DNA of 64,000 nucleotides, from assembly GCA_009823395.1 (NCBI GenBank), contig CM020501.1:25800361-25864360 (forward strand), in the 5' to 3' direction. Of this stretch, positions 11,196-21,575 are shown piece by piece. The stretch is from Thamnaconus septentrionalis (Eukaryota; Chordata; Actinopteri; Tetraodontiformes; Monacanthidae). Below the pieces are notes generated by a model, which worked only from the letters and a program-made list of their open reading frames with translations, made no database searches and was not told the origin of the DNA. A program made the position numbers and the translations under genes. Positions within the stretch are counted from its first letter, which is position 1, and each line of letters begins with the position of its first letter.

Positions 11196-12291
11196 ATGCC
11201 ACAGCCTCAGAAAAATAATCTCTTTTTACGTGTCCCGCTGCCTTCCTCTAATCCTCTTTGAAAGAGCCCAACATGTTTCCGTGGTGATATTTAAATGGGG
11301 CAGGGTTGTGGGCAGGAAGAGTCAAAGTCAGGATGTTTTAAGTGGGCTAAATTAATTAAAGTGACAGTGCGGCTTATCATGCCGCAGAGAAAATATATTG
11401 TGCTCCGTTTTCTAGAGGCTCCGTGCGAGACGTTTGTGGCTTCTTTGGATTTTCTGCTTTGCTTTATGCAAGCTTTTTTTTTCTTTGCTCTCGGTGAGAA
11501 GCCGGCCTTTGCTCAACACATTGAAATAGTTTTTTTTTTTTATTCCATAAGATAGCAACTCAGATCAGCCGTTATCCTCAGACTAATTAGACGCCACCGT
11601 GTTGCAGGTAGGTTTTTCCACGGAGCGCCGGATGAATGTTTAAAGCGTCTCAATCTTCAGAGTGCTGCCCGTATGTAAATTTGACATTTTCGCCTGCCAA
11701 AACGATATCTGCCAAATTGATTTTGAGGGCGGTCAGATTTAATGCGGAGCGACGGCGATCCCGACTCATCCCCCTGTTGGTCTTGTTAACTGCCTCGGCC
11801 GTAAGGAGACGATTGTATTTGCATCCGGCCGACGGATGCGCACGCTGATTGAGCTGACTGATCTTCTCCGGGGGGGCCGAGACAGATGTTTCTGATCAAA
11901 CAGCAACCCGGCTGAACCCCCCACCACCACATCCACCGCCTTTAACGTGCACTTTGCGAGATCCTACCCATGAAAAAAAGGTGCTTCGTTCCGTTTGAAA
12001 TGACGCAAAAGCTTGAGGTTCACGCTGAGATTCAAAGAGGAAAGTCATTTGCTTGGATTGCAGCAGTGTTCATCAAAACTGGGCTTTGGGAGGTGGCTGG
12101 GGGGCGCGAGGTCAAAAAAGGTCAAGTATGTCTTTATTGCATCTGTCACCAGAGTTACTTATTCAGCAGGGCTCCAGCCGCAGATCACAGGCAATCTGCG
12201 GTGATGATGGCTCTGCTTTCTTGGTGAAATGCCAGATGGAAATAGAACCGGTTTGGTTTTGTCAGAGGATCCAGTTGTCCAATCCGTAAAC

Positions 12292-12678
12292 CAGGCCTAG
12301 GCAAACATTTTGAATGGTGGGGCCACAATGGTTCTAAAATGTGACAAAGGGGCCGGAGCAGCAGCAGATGGATGGAGTGTTTTGGTGAGCCACCTCATAG
12401 AAGGAAAAAAATCTATCATGGGATATGAAGAGAATGTGTTGCTTTAATGTCCAATGAAAATTAACCAAAGCAAAGTTACAACAAAATCAGTGTCTTTAAG
12501 GCCCCACGGTGTTTAGCTCTTTATTGAAGTGACTCTGAAGACACTGAAAACATGGATGAAATGCAGCTATTTTTTGACTTACTGACTATTGACATCATTT
12601 CTTCAAGTTCTGAGGGTCAGATTAAAAAAGCTTAATCGGCCACATGTGGCCCCCGGGGGCGTAGTTTGCCCATGGCTG
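12292..12678 (+). mobile_element. hAT-like element, family A copy 3, with target duplication
   Basis: It starts CAGGCCTAGGCAAACATTTT and ends TAGTTTGCCCATGGCTG. It is flanked by CCGTAAAC (12284-12291) and CCCTAAAC (12679-12686), an 8-bp duplication with one mismatch, as expected for hAT. The 387-bp body matches copies 1, 2 and 4, including the inner CGGCCACATGTGGCCCCCGG block near its right end. This copy fixes the length and superfamily of family A. No transposase. Confidence 0.9.
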
Positions 12679-13974
12679 CCCTAAACCTATTCAGTTTCTT
12701 ACCTGTAAAAAAAAAAAAGTCCTATTTAGGCCCCCTTTTTTAGAGCCTAAATTGGATTTTGTTTGGTGGTTCAATAATTTGGTCTCAGGTTGTTCAAGGG
12801 TGCAAGTCAAAAGCGTTTCTACTTGCGTCCTTCCACAGCAAGGATGTTGCAGGTCCGCTTGTTCTTTTTTCTCCCAGCCTGTGCCGTGGTGATCCAGCAC
12901 TCCCACAAACCCCCACGAAGTGATAGAGTGGTGGAAAGCTGATGAACGGATGGATGATTCCATCATCTGCCTAATGAACCTCGCCGCTTTTAATTCAGAA
13001 TCCGATCGTTTGAGGTTGTTTCTTTTAATGAAGCGTGAGGGAAGGATTTTTTTATTTATTTTTTTCCGAACATATCTCCAACCCATTATTATTCCATCCC
13101 GGGTGACATCCGCAAACTCGACTTGGCTTCCACCGGGGAGGAGCTGCGCTGCGTCTGCAATAATGTCAAAAAAACAGCCGAGTGGAAGGGATGTAAATGC
13201 GATTGTAAAGTTCAGCAAATGTCAGCCGGCTTATTTTTCCACATGCAGAACGCTCCAGAATGTTACCTGTGCGCCGCTTGGGGGTCGCGCGCCCCTGTGA
13301 CCCGCAAGCAAAAGGTCCACCGCTGGATGCAGCTCAGCGACTGAGAATGGAAAAACCCCCAGCTGACCCCCGCACGGATTTGCTGAGATTAAAACTAAAA
13401 AACAAAACAAAGACAGAATTTGAACTCTGAGCAAATAAAGATTTCTAAGAGATTTAGTCGTAGACAAATTATTTATTTTTTAAGCAAAAAAAATAATTAG
13501 TCTTGCCAACCGCCCAGAGTAAAACTGAGGCTTTTGGGTATAGAAAAAGTGATTTATGCAGTTCAGAAGGAATAATGACGTGAAGTAGTGCCCATAGGTA
13601 CAGCCTGTGCAGAACACGAGTGAATTTCACAATGTTCGCAATGTACTCTCGGAACCTTCTGTCGTTCATTTCTCTTTGCCTGGAACAGCTGTGAATAGTC
13701 CTCGAAAGGTCAAATAACACCAAGTTAAGCAGCCTGAGCGATAAAAAGGTACTTTTCTTCCGCTTTTGTTCCCCACTCAGTTGTTTCCAAAGAGATTTGA
13801 ACTTGTCAAGACGCGCTTACCTGCAAAAAAAATGTTTTTCCCTTCTAGCCCCCAGAGATGATTAAAAAAAAAACGAGAGGCTGAATGCAGATCAGATGTT
13901 CAAGGAAGAAGGAATGGTTTGAGACTAAACTAATGTATGAACGAGGCAAACAAGAGTCCAAATCAATTGAGAAG

Positions 13975-13977
<3 letters not shown>
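12679..13977. other. Unique non-coding DNA
   Basis: No gene identified. A cysteine-containing plus-strand open frame ends at 13344 (see findings) but has no usable splice acceptor next to it. T and A runs near 12707-12718 and 13865-13873 are unremarkable. Confidence 0.45.

Positions 13978-14009
<32 letters not shown>
13978..14009. repeat. (GA)n microsatellite
   Basis: About sixteen AG units, encoding the Glu/Arg run of the overlapping frame. Confidence 0.95.
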
Positions 14010-14014
<5 letters not shown>

Positions 14015-14771
14015 TTGGACTGGGAGGACGAGTGGAATCTGAAGCATTCAGACAAGAGGCGAGGTGTGTGAACTCTTGAAGGGCTTTTAATAGTCAATGA
14101 ACAAAACACCAAAGTATAAGAACAGAAGTTCAGCTCTTTTCAAAGTTGACTTGCAGAGAAAACATTGTGGTGGAGTGGAAAACTGAATTGAGTCATCTCA
14201 TGAAAGCTGGCTTGCTCAGACGGTTTTCCTCCTGGACTCCTGGAGGAGCGGCCTCACGTTTGCCTCGTCACCACGCTCAGGAGTTGGAGATCTGTTCGCT
14301 CCGACTTTACGCAGAGCGCAGCGCTAATCAACTTTTACTCTGAAGTTTGAAGTTTTGCCTGCAAGGTTCGTGCCTCGGCGCTCACACTGGCAAAATCTGT
14401 TTGATCCAACACGCGGGGCGTTTAAAGACAAAAGGAGAAGCATTACTATTCCATTTATGTGAAAATTCAAAAGGCAAGAGTTTCATTTAGCGAAGCGCTT
14501 TTGATTTTTTCCTGCCCCCCCTAAAAAAATACATCAGCACCCCGGAGTCTATACTTACTTTTTATTTCTGCGATTTGTTGACATTTTGTGACTAGATTTG
14601 CACCAAATTTTTGCAAAAACACCACAGTGGGGGGGCGGATAGGAAACACACCGGGGTGCGTTCGTTTCACACAGACAGTGAGGTGGCGCTAAGGCATCCA
14701 TGACGTCGCGCACTTCCTTCCAACTCTTTATTTATTTCACTGGTAGCTGTTTACTTGTCTGACTGCACACT

Positions 14772-14772
<1 letters not shown>
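14010..14772. other. Unique non-coding DNA
   Basis: Nothing recognised apart from short C and G runs. Confidence 0.5.

Positions 14773-14826
<54 letters not shown>
14773..14826. repeat. (GA)n microsatellite
   Basis: About 27 uninterrupted GA units. Confidence 0.97.
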
Positions 14827-14829
<3 letters not shown>

Positions 14830-15419
14830 TGCGTTCTTCTCCTTGAGCACCCACAAAGACACAGGGATAAAAGGAGTGCAACATGTGAGAGAGGAGGTTT
14901 GTTTGGTGCAATCGTATCTCGGGGTGTGTTTATTCCCAGGCAGCCAGGGCACTGTTTTGTTATTTTTGTACTCCGGGGGGCAAAAGACGTGCAGCAGCGC
15001 CTATTATTCTGGAAAAAAAAAAAAGAAGCCTTCCTCGTACATCGCGTTCAGATCAAAATATCATAGTTGTAATTTGGCAAATTGAAAAGCGCAAATGTGA
15101 GAATGTCACTTTTGTCTTCTTGAGTCACTTTCAGGAACGTCGGCCCTCGACCCGTCGCCAACAGAGGGAGATAAAGAGGGAGGGGCTCGTTGCTTTTCCG
15201 ATGTCGCTCCGTGTTTGAACTGCTACCTTTATGCAGACGATACAGGGACAATCAAATCAAGAACAAACACGTTAAAAAAAAACGGTTTCTATCCAACAGC
15301 AATAACCCATAGCCCTCGATGCCAGAAAAAACAACCCACAACGCAACACACATACACACTCATGCAATTAAAATGCCTGTTTTTTTGGGTTTTTTTCTTC
15401 AAAATTGCATGAATGACTG

Positions 15420-15421
<2 letters not shown>

Positions 15422-15455
<34 letters not shown>
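15422..15455. repeat. (GT)n microsatellite
   Basis: Seventeen GT units. Confidence 0.97.
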
Positions 15456-15456
<1 letters not shown>

Positions 15457-15597
15457 GCTTATGTATTAAGCAGTTTTAATGTTTTCATCATGATGCACTG
15501 ACTGTCTGGCACTGCTTGTTATTCCGTTGTGCACGTCACAATGACAATGAAAAGTCTTCTATTCTGTTCTATTTTTTTTTCAAGACGAGCCCCCCCC

Positions 15598-15624
15598 ACC
15601 ACCACCACCACCACCACCACCACC
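15598..15624. repeat. (CCA)n microsatellite
   Basis: About nine CCA/ACC units preceded by a C run, producing the poly-Val frame on the minus strand. Confidence 0.95.
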
Positions 15625-16228
15625 CACATGCATTTTTCACGATGTGGTTGATTACATTCCTCCGGTTGATTCTTCATATTTAATCGGCTGCAGGCGCAGC
15701 GTGGGGTGGGGAGGGGGTATCGGCGGAGGGGGGGTTTCACTTACATGAGTGCGCACTAGGCCATTAATATCCAGTGTGTCCACATTGGGGGTTTTTTCCA
15801 TCCACTCGCTGCAGCTTTGTTTTATTAAATACTTGGAGTGGAATTAGCGCTTTCAAGCCAAGGGAGGCAACGGCGCCCCCCACCTGTAGCATACCGAGCC
15901 ATCGCTTCCAGCAAATCCTTTGAAACTGCATCAGGATTCTCTCCCGTTTTTGAGCAAAAAGCGTAGCGTAGCGCTCCGCGGGTGCGTTAACAGGCAATTG
16001 TATTTATTTTTCAAATATGTTTTATTGAGCTTCCACAGTAAAGGTCCTTACAATTTGTGAGGTGAATAATTTGCTTTTTTAAAAAAACAAACAAAAAAAA
16101 CCTTGAAGTCAATGCAACCTTCCACACCGGCAGCTATTTTCCATGGAGCGAAAAAGCGGCCGTTAAAGCGGTTAGTTTTTCGCTCTTGTGTCAAATTTTG
16201 CAGAGGCGAAAAGCAAACTTCTGACCAA
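15625..16228. other. Unique DNA grading into the Harbinger relic
   Basis: No gene recognised. The part from about 16150 onward (GCGAAAAAGCGG and nearby sequence) may be non-coding flank of the transposon fossil that follows. Confidence 0.4.
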
Positions 16229-16524
16229 TCAAAATGATGCCGTCACATCAAAAGTTTCCGGATGAGTCGGCTCTCGGTAGTTTATTCTCTCCCTCTGCAA
16301 AGGTGCAGCCAGTTGACGGAGCAGTCCTCCAAATTGTGCTACGGACATTCTGAAGTACTGGCCAAATTCCACTGGGTAAAATTTCAGCTGTGGATCGTGG
16401 TTTTGAACTCCCCCATCTCCTCTCTCAAGAACAATATTGGGTGAACCCAAAGACTTCTGTTCTTTTTCTTTTTTAATTCAACCATCGCCAGGGCATCTTC
16501 GCTTGAAGATGTCGTCGACTCCAT
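16229..16524 (-). pseudogene. PIF/Harbinger transposase N-terminal fragment, frameshifted
   Basis: On the minus strand an ATG at 16524 opens a 46-codon frame with a basic stretch (ELKKKKNRSLWVHPI) followed by REEMGEF, a pattern characteristic of the N-terminus of Harbinger/HARBI1-type transposases. It stops at 16384. Homology continues in another frame from about 16395 to 16229 with FYPVEFGQYFRMSVAQF and RERINYREP, the conserved block after the basic N-terminus. That frame also stops, long before the catalytic DDE region. So this is the first quarter or so of a transposase with a frameshift and a truncated end, dead as a gene. Terminal inverted repeats were not identified. Confidence 0.75.
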
Positions 16525-19207
16525 TGTTTCTCCTTCAGTGTGAAAGAAAGAACGCCTCAGCTTTATTCGCTTAGCGAATTTTATACGTATATTTGCCTTG
16601 CGTTAGGTGTGTGCAGGAAAAATTTGCCGTCGGAAAATTTGCATTTTCGCATTGTTTATTCGCGCAGCTTGACCTATTGGCCGGTGTGTAAGGACACGAA
16701 ACAGAATGTCCATAACACCGCTAACCCGACCCTATGGAGAACCTGTTGGAATTTTTGACATTTGTCTCTTTGTGTGTGCAGCCCGCTGAACCTTCTAATA
16801 AAAATAAACAAGAAATAAACAGACTGTCGGACATGTGTGTGCATGCTCTGAAACCTCTTATTTTTATTTAGCCAAATTTGATTTGATTTTTTTTGTTGGC
16901 AAATTATTCTTTTCAAAATTGGATTTATTTCTTTTTTGCTAACCACCAACAAACGCTTCTGTCTTTATCTGCCAGTTCTGCAATTCCCTCTGCAATTTCA
17001 TGAGAGGGGGACCTTTGATACAGGACTGGGCTCGATTACCGCTTCCTTCCACTGAAACGTGCTTTCCAAGCTACAGTCTAATTTCAAAACATGTTTTTGT
17101 TATTTTATTTCAAAGTGACCACCAGGGAATTCAAGCACAAAGTCCACGGAGACGCTCTCGAGGAAGCGTAAGAAATCGTGAAGTGTATGTTTGAGTATGG
17201 CATCCGGTGTATGTGTATGTTTGGTGTAAACTGTCAATCTGCCTTGGTCTCAGTGTTTTTCTTCCCGGATTACTTCAATTCCTGAGAAGCAACAACAGAG
17301 GAAAAAATTGGCAAAGCAGCTCCGTGGGGCCGCCTGCTGCGCCCCCCCTACCCCTCGCTGCTTCTACAGAATGACTGCTGCCGCTTGGCGCCAACAGCCT
17401 ACGCGTGACGACGCGGGCGGCGATACGGCGTTTGCAGGACGGCGGCTCTGACTCCCCCGCGCCCTCCGAGGTGTGTTTGATGCGCTGTGACACCTCAGGA
17501 CGCCACAATGAAAAGCCCTGCAGGTTCAAAAGCAAAACGAGTTGCCCTGTTCCATCTGTCGCGTTAGATAAAGGTTCGCTGGCTGCGACTGAAGTCATCA
17601 GTCCGCTCGCCTTGAAGCTGCAGCTGCTTCCAGTCACATTAAAAGCTGAGCGTGATGTCGATACTCCCATCTCACGTTTAGCGCCCCGACGTTTATTTGG
17701 CGTGTGTGCGAACGCTGGGCTCTTTAATGGGAGCAGCTCGCCGTGGATAATGCGCCATTAAGACAAAATGAGTTAAAACCCGGCGACTGGGATGCTCGAC
17801 GCGACATCAGTTGCCGCGATTAGATCCTCGGCGCGCGTGGCTCACTTTGCATACGCGAAACATCTGCCGACAAGAAAGGCAAACGGGAAGCGGAGGCGGG
17901 TTGAGGATAAACAGGTGTCAGTTTTACGCGTTCGAGGAAAGGAAATGAAAGGAAAGGGTTTCTTTTTTGTTTTGTTTGAGTGTGAAAGGATCTTACGTAC
18001 ACTTGCGTCAAAGGTCTCGCATTGAACACACCTGGAGCTGCGTGTTTTGCAGCGTGCTATTTTTGAAAAACGGAGGAAGAGAAATAGGGGCAGGTCGAAA
18101 ACACCGCTGTGTTTTTTTTTCTTTTGCACAATGTAAATAGGGCTGAGTGTTGTGCAGATTTTTTTTTTTTTCATGTAATGCCAATTTCGATACCCTTGGT
18201 TTGATAACAGTTCCACAACAATACTTTTTCCGATGAGCGGATGTTTTTTAACCAATTTGATCAACAACAAGAAGCGCAAAGCTTTTATTTAGCCATTTTA
18301 CCGGTGACCCATATCAGGATTTTCTCCAAGGAAAGTCTGTTGTGTCCCATATTTTTTCCACTGCAATGAAGTGGAACTCTAACCTAGGAAAAAGTTTGCG
18401 AGTATCTTTAGTTCACGTCTCCGTCGCCAGCGACTTCAGATCTTCACACAGATACACCAAGTCATTATTGGCTCACAGATGCTAAAATTGGTCTAGGATC
18501 TAAGTTTGGCACCTGGCCCTAAATGCACGGTTCTCAAGAGACGCAGCAGCAGCAACAGCGGCGGCACGCCGAGCTTGGAACTCCGCCGAGCAAATTGGCC
18601 CTAAACGATCACGCGACTTGCTGCCTTTCTGGAAAAATTCCTGGCGGGCTCTATTGATCCGCCGCTCCGGCCTGCCTGGTGCGCCGAGCCTATCATTACG
18701 CTCATCTCCACGCCGCTCTGTGAAGTGAGCGTGAAGCGCATACTGATGCTGCGGCAGACGGGAAAAGAGCAGCGGAGGCGTCTGTTGCTGCGTTCGCCAA
18801 AGCGCTGAGTCATAGTCTGCGCCACTTCTCAGTCTCCTGTGCCGTCTTTCTGAGGGGGGATTTGGCCCAAATCGTCCCAGAATTGCACCAGCAAACAAAA
18901 ACAAATCGGCGACATTTTCTTTCTTTTTCTTTTTTTTTGTGCCCACGGTTGAGCGTCTCTCCCTTTTTCTCTATTGGACGTGGTGATATCACTTCATTGC
19001 TCCTCTCCATCACTGAATCAGCAGGCGGCCATTTCGGCCGGTTTGCGCGCATTCATCACCATTAAGGAAGCAATGGTGAGGCTTGGCATCGGGCCGCGGG
19101 GAGCAAGTGGCCTGGAAAAGGCGGATCTAAATTGGCCCCGCCTTGCCCCCGCTGCCCCCTCCTCCTCCTCCTCCTTAATCGCCCATCGTTATCGAGTGCT
19201 GAGATTA
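16525..19207. other. Mostly unique non-coding DNA
   Basis: The first 150 bp or so (GGAAAATTTGCATTTTCGC near 16635) may be the far flank of the Harbinger fossil. The rest shows no gene. GC-rich patches at 17330-17470 and 18540-18850 retain CpG and yield overlapping long frames on both strands that match nothing I recognise. Confidence 0.45.
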
Positions 19208-19893
19208 GGGATGCAACGATGAGTCAACGTAATCGAGGAGTTCACAAATACTGTTGAGGATAGATATTTCATAGATATTTTTTAAATTCACATTTTTGTG
19301 TGTTCATTATTTGTTCATTAATCATCAACCTATGACGCAAGTACATAGTATGTTTTTTTCGCACGTTGGAAAGTCATGGAGCAAGCTTGTTTAGCAAACA
19401 AGAGTTCACTAAGGTAAATGCGTACTTTACAGCAGTAATAATCAGTGAATTACAGCCCCTGTCAATACTAACGTTTAGAAAGAAATGTAACCCTCTTTCA
19501 CTTATCGTTTATCAACTGTGTTATAGGGGCATATTCATTTGATATTTCTTAATTCATTTACGGGTTGTAAGAAATCTGTTTAAGGTATTTAACTGTGATT
19601 GGAACATTGCAGTGAAACATTGCATATAACCTTTAAATCATGAATTAACACACCTATGATATTTTACATTGAAAAATATAACAAATATGTCACAGATAAA
19701 TGCTTTGTTTGTCATTATTTTGATATATGCTGTCAGAGTGCAACTGCATTATACTGATAATGCAGTTGTGAAGATTTACGCAAGTTATCTTAAACAGAAG
19801 TCCAAAATAGGTGAAAATAAAGAAGGCAATTGTGACTAATGGAAAAAATATTTTGATAGATTAGTCGACAACAAAAGTAACAAGTTGCAGCCC
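19208..19893. mobile_element. Non-autonomous hAT-like element, family E
   Basis: It starts GGGATGCAAC and ends GTTGCAGCCC, inverted repeats agreeing at nine of ten positions. The subterminal parts contain AGTCAACGTAATCGA and its counterpart GATTAGTCGACAAC, as in the fish hAT group whose ends read GGGCTGCAAC with ATCGATTAATC motifs. The body is AT-rich with no coding potential. A perfect 12-bp hairpin lies at 19741-19768. No clear 8-bp duplication was found. Confidence 0.6.
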
Positions 19894-21515
19894 GGGTTTA
19901 GATGTGTTGAGTGAGAGAGCCGGCCGTCAAATAAAAGCAATAACTGAAAAAGTTAAAAAACCAGGAAGCAGGCGGGCGTGTCCCATCTCCAGCTCAGCCC
20001 TTTGTGCGACAGGAGGGATCAAATAACGCAAGTTCATCGTCAGCCGCTCCCCCGCAGACTCCTTATTGCCATTTTTCCGTCCTGGTCGGCCTCCCAGGGA
20101 GAGATTAGCGATCCAATAACCCGAGGAGCATCCACCACAGCAGCAGGAGCAGGTGAATGCCGATGAGAACTCCCCCAGACTCCGTAATAACGAGGGGGGA
20201 ACCGCGCCGTGTTTGCTAATGGTCCGTCCTTCTCCTCCCGCGAGGCCTGACCCGATCCGAACTTGTTGATAGTTTTAAAATGTTTCCTCGCACATCCCTG
20301 CCAAGCGCCGCCGAGTGACATTTTTCAGGAAAATGTCGGCTAATGATGAGGAATGGTGAAAGCGTTTACTGAAACAAAAAGGTGAGAATTAAAATAGTCA
20401 AAGGACATTGTTTGAACAAGGGAACTGTGCGACATTTGCGCTGTTGTTTAACTCGTTCAATCACTCTTAATTACTCGCCTCGAAGATAATCACGCAATGA
20501 CAAATGAACCGTTTGCGCGATCGATGTCACCGTGATCCCCGGCGACCACCCGGGGCGCTTTAATGAATTCTCGCATGTAAAAATCATCTCTGATGGTGCG
20601 ATTCCTCGCCTTGGCTCCGCATCCCCTCTAATTTGAGCCCGATGAACGCACCGAAAGCAATCACGGCGTGCGAGAGTCAAAGCGTCATGGAAAAAAAAAT
20701 CTCTTATTTATGGATTGAATTAATGAGATTGTGTTGTTTGTGTTGCAATGTGTCTTGATAGCTGGTGTTCAGTTTTGATCAAATGATCCACATTGCCTTG
20801 CTTGGTTGATGGTTTCTTCTTTTGTGGGGAATTTCATTTCTATGCAATTTTGACACACTCGCTTTCCGACACGTGGATATGTTACTTAGTTTTTTCACAC
20901 ACACACACACACATAGTCCTCTCAGACATCAACTTGACACAAAACATCTGCAGGCTGTGTATTTTCTTTTTATGGAGCGTACAAAGGGGCTTCAAGGCCC
21001 CATAGTGTAACCGCAAGTTGTCTCCCGCTTGTCCATAAATCCCCTCTGGCTTTTCTGCCGCGGGGCGAACTACGATTTGTACGCACTGTGCGCTTCGTGT
21101 TTTCCTGCAGGTTTGTGGGGAGGCTCGCCTTTTTATGACAGTCTCAGTGAGACTTATACTTCTTGCTCTGCTCCCACTCTTGCCCCTTTGTGATGTGGAA
21201 AAGGGGAGACACTTCTCCGAGGTTCATCAGACCAGGCGTTCGTTCTTCAATTTTTGAGACAACCTGCTTTTTTATGTCCCTTGTTTAACGCGTGTAAGGG
21301 CCGTAACTACCTTGTATCAAACTGAACATTTTGTTGGAAGCTGCAAACAGAAGGCTAAATACACCCTCTTCTTGAGATCAATTCATTTTTGTACGACCGA
21401 TCAAGCAGACTGATCCACAATTCAGAAGTGGGAGTTGGTCTTGTGTGTCAGCATTTAATTCCAGGGGACAGAGACATGGACTTCTGCACGCAACTGGATG
21501 AACATTAAACCAATC
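19894..21515. other. Unique DNA, possible conserved non-coding segments
   Basis: No gene seen. The parts near 19960-20330 and 20440-20690 keep many CpG and mixed AT/GC blocks and look like slowly evolving non-coding DNA. This is an impression only. Confidence 0.4.
20896..20913. repeat. (CA)n short microsatellite
   Basis: Nine CA units. Confidence 0.9.
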
Positions 21516-21575
21516 CACTCCGCTCCGCTCCCCTCCAATCCAATTCAATGCAATCCAATCCTTTCCAATATAAAG
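21516..21575 (+). promoter_or_regulatory. CCAAT cluster followed by a TATA motif
   Basis: Five CCAAT boxes within about 55 bp, starting in ACCAATCC, lead to TATAAAG at 21569-21575. A promoter is possible, but the CCAAT boxes may simply reflect a degenerate pentanucleotide repeat. No transcript follows that I can recognise. Confidence 0.2.

Larger units (their letters stand above)
9847..12291. other. Unique non-coding DNA
   Basis: No gene recognised. It contains a CAG/CTG run (10679-10704), an A/T tetranucleotide inverted array (11119-11195) and T runs. Long overlapping open frames at 10198-10907 on both strands come from GC-rich, CAG-rich DNA and match nothing known. Confidence 0.5.

Noticed and set aside
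15230..15241. YADD tetrapeptide (in CYLYADDTG) resembling a reverse-transcriptase active site
   Set aside because: No other polymerase motif flanks it in any frame. A four-residue match is weak.
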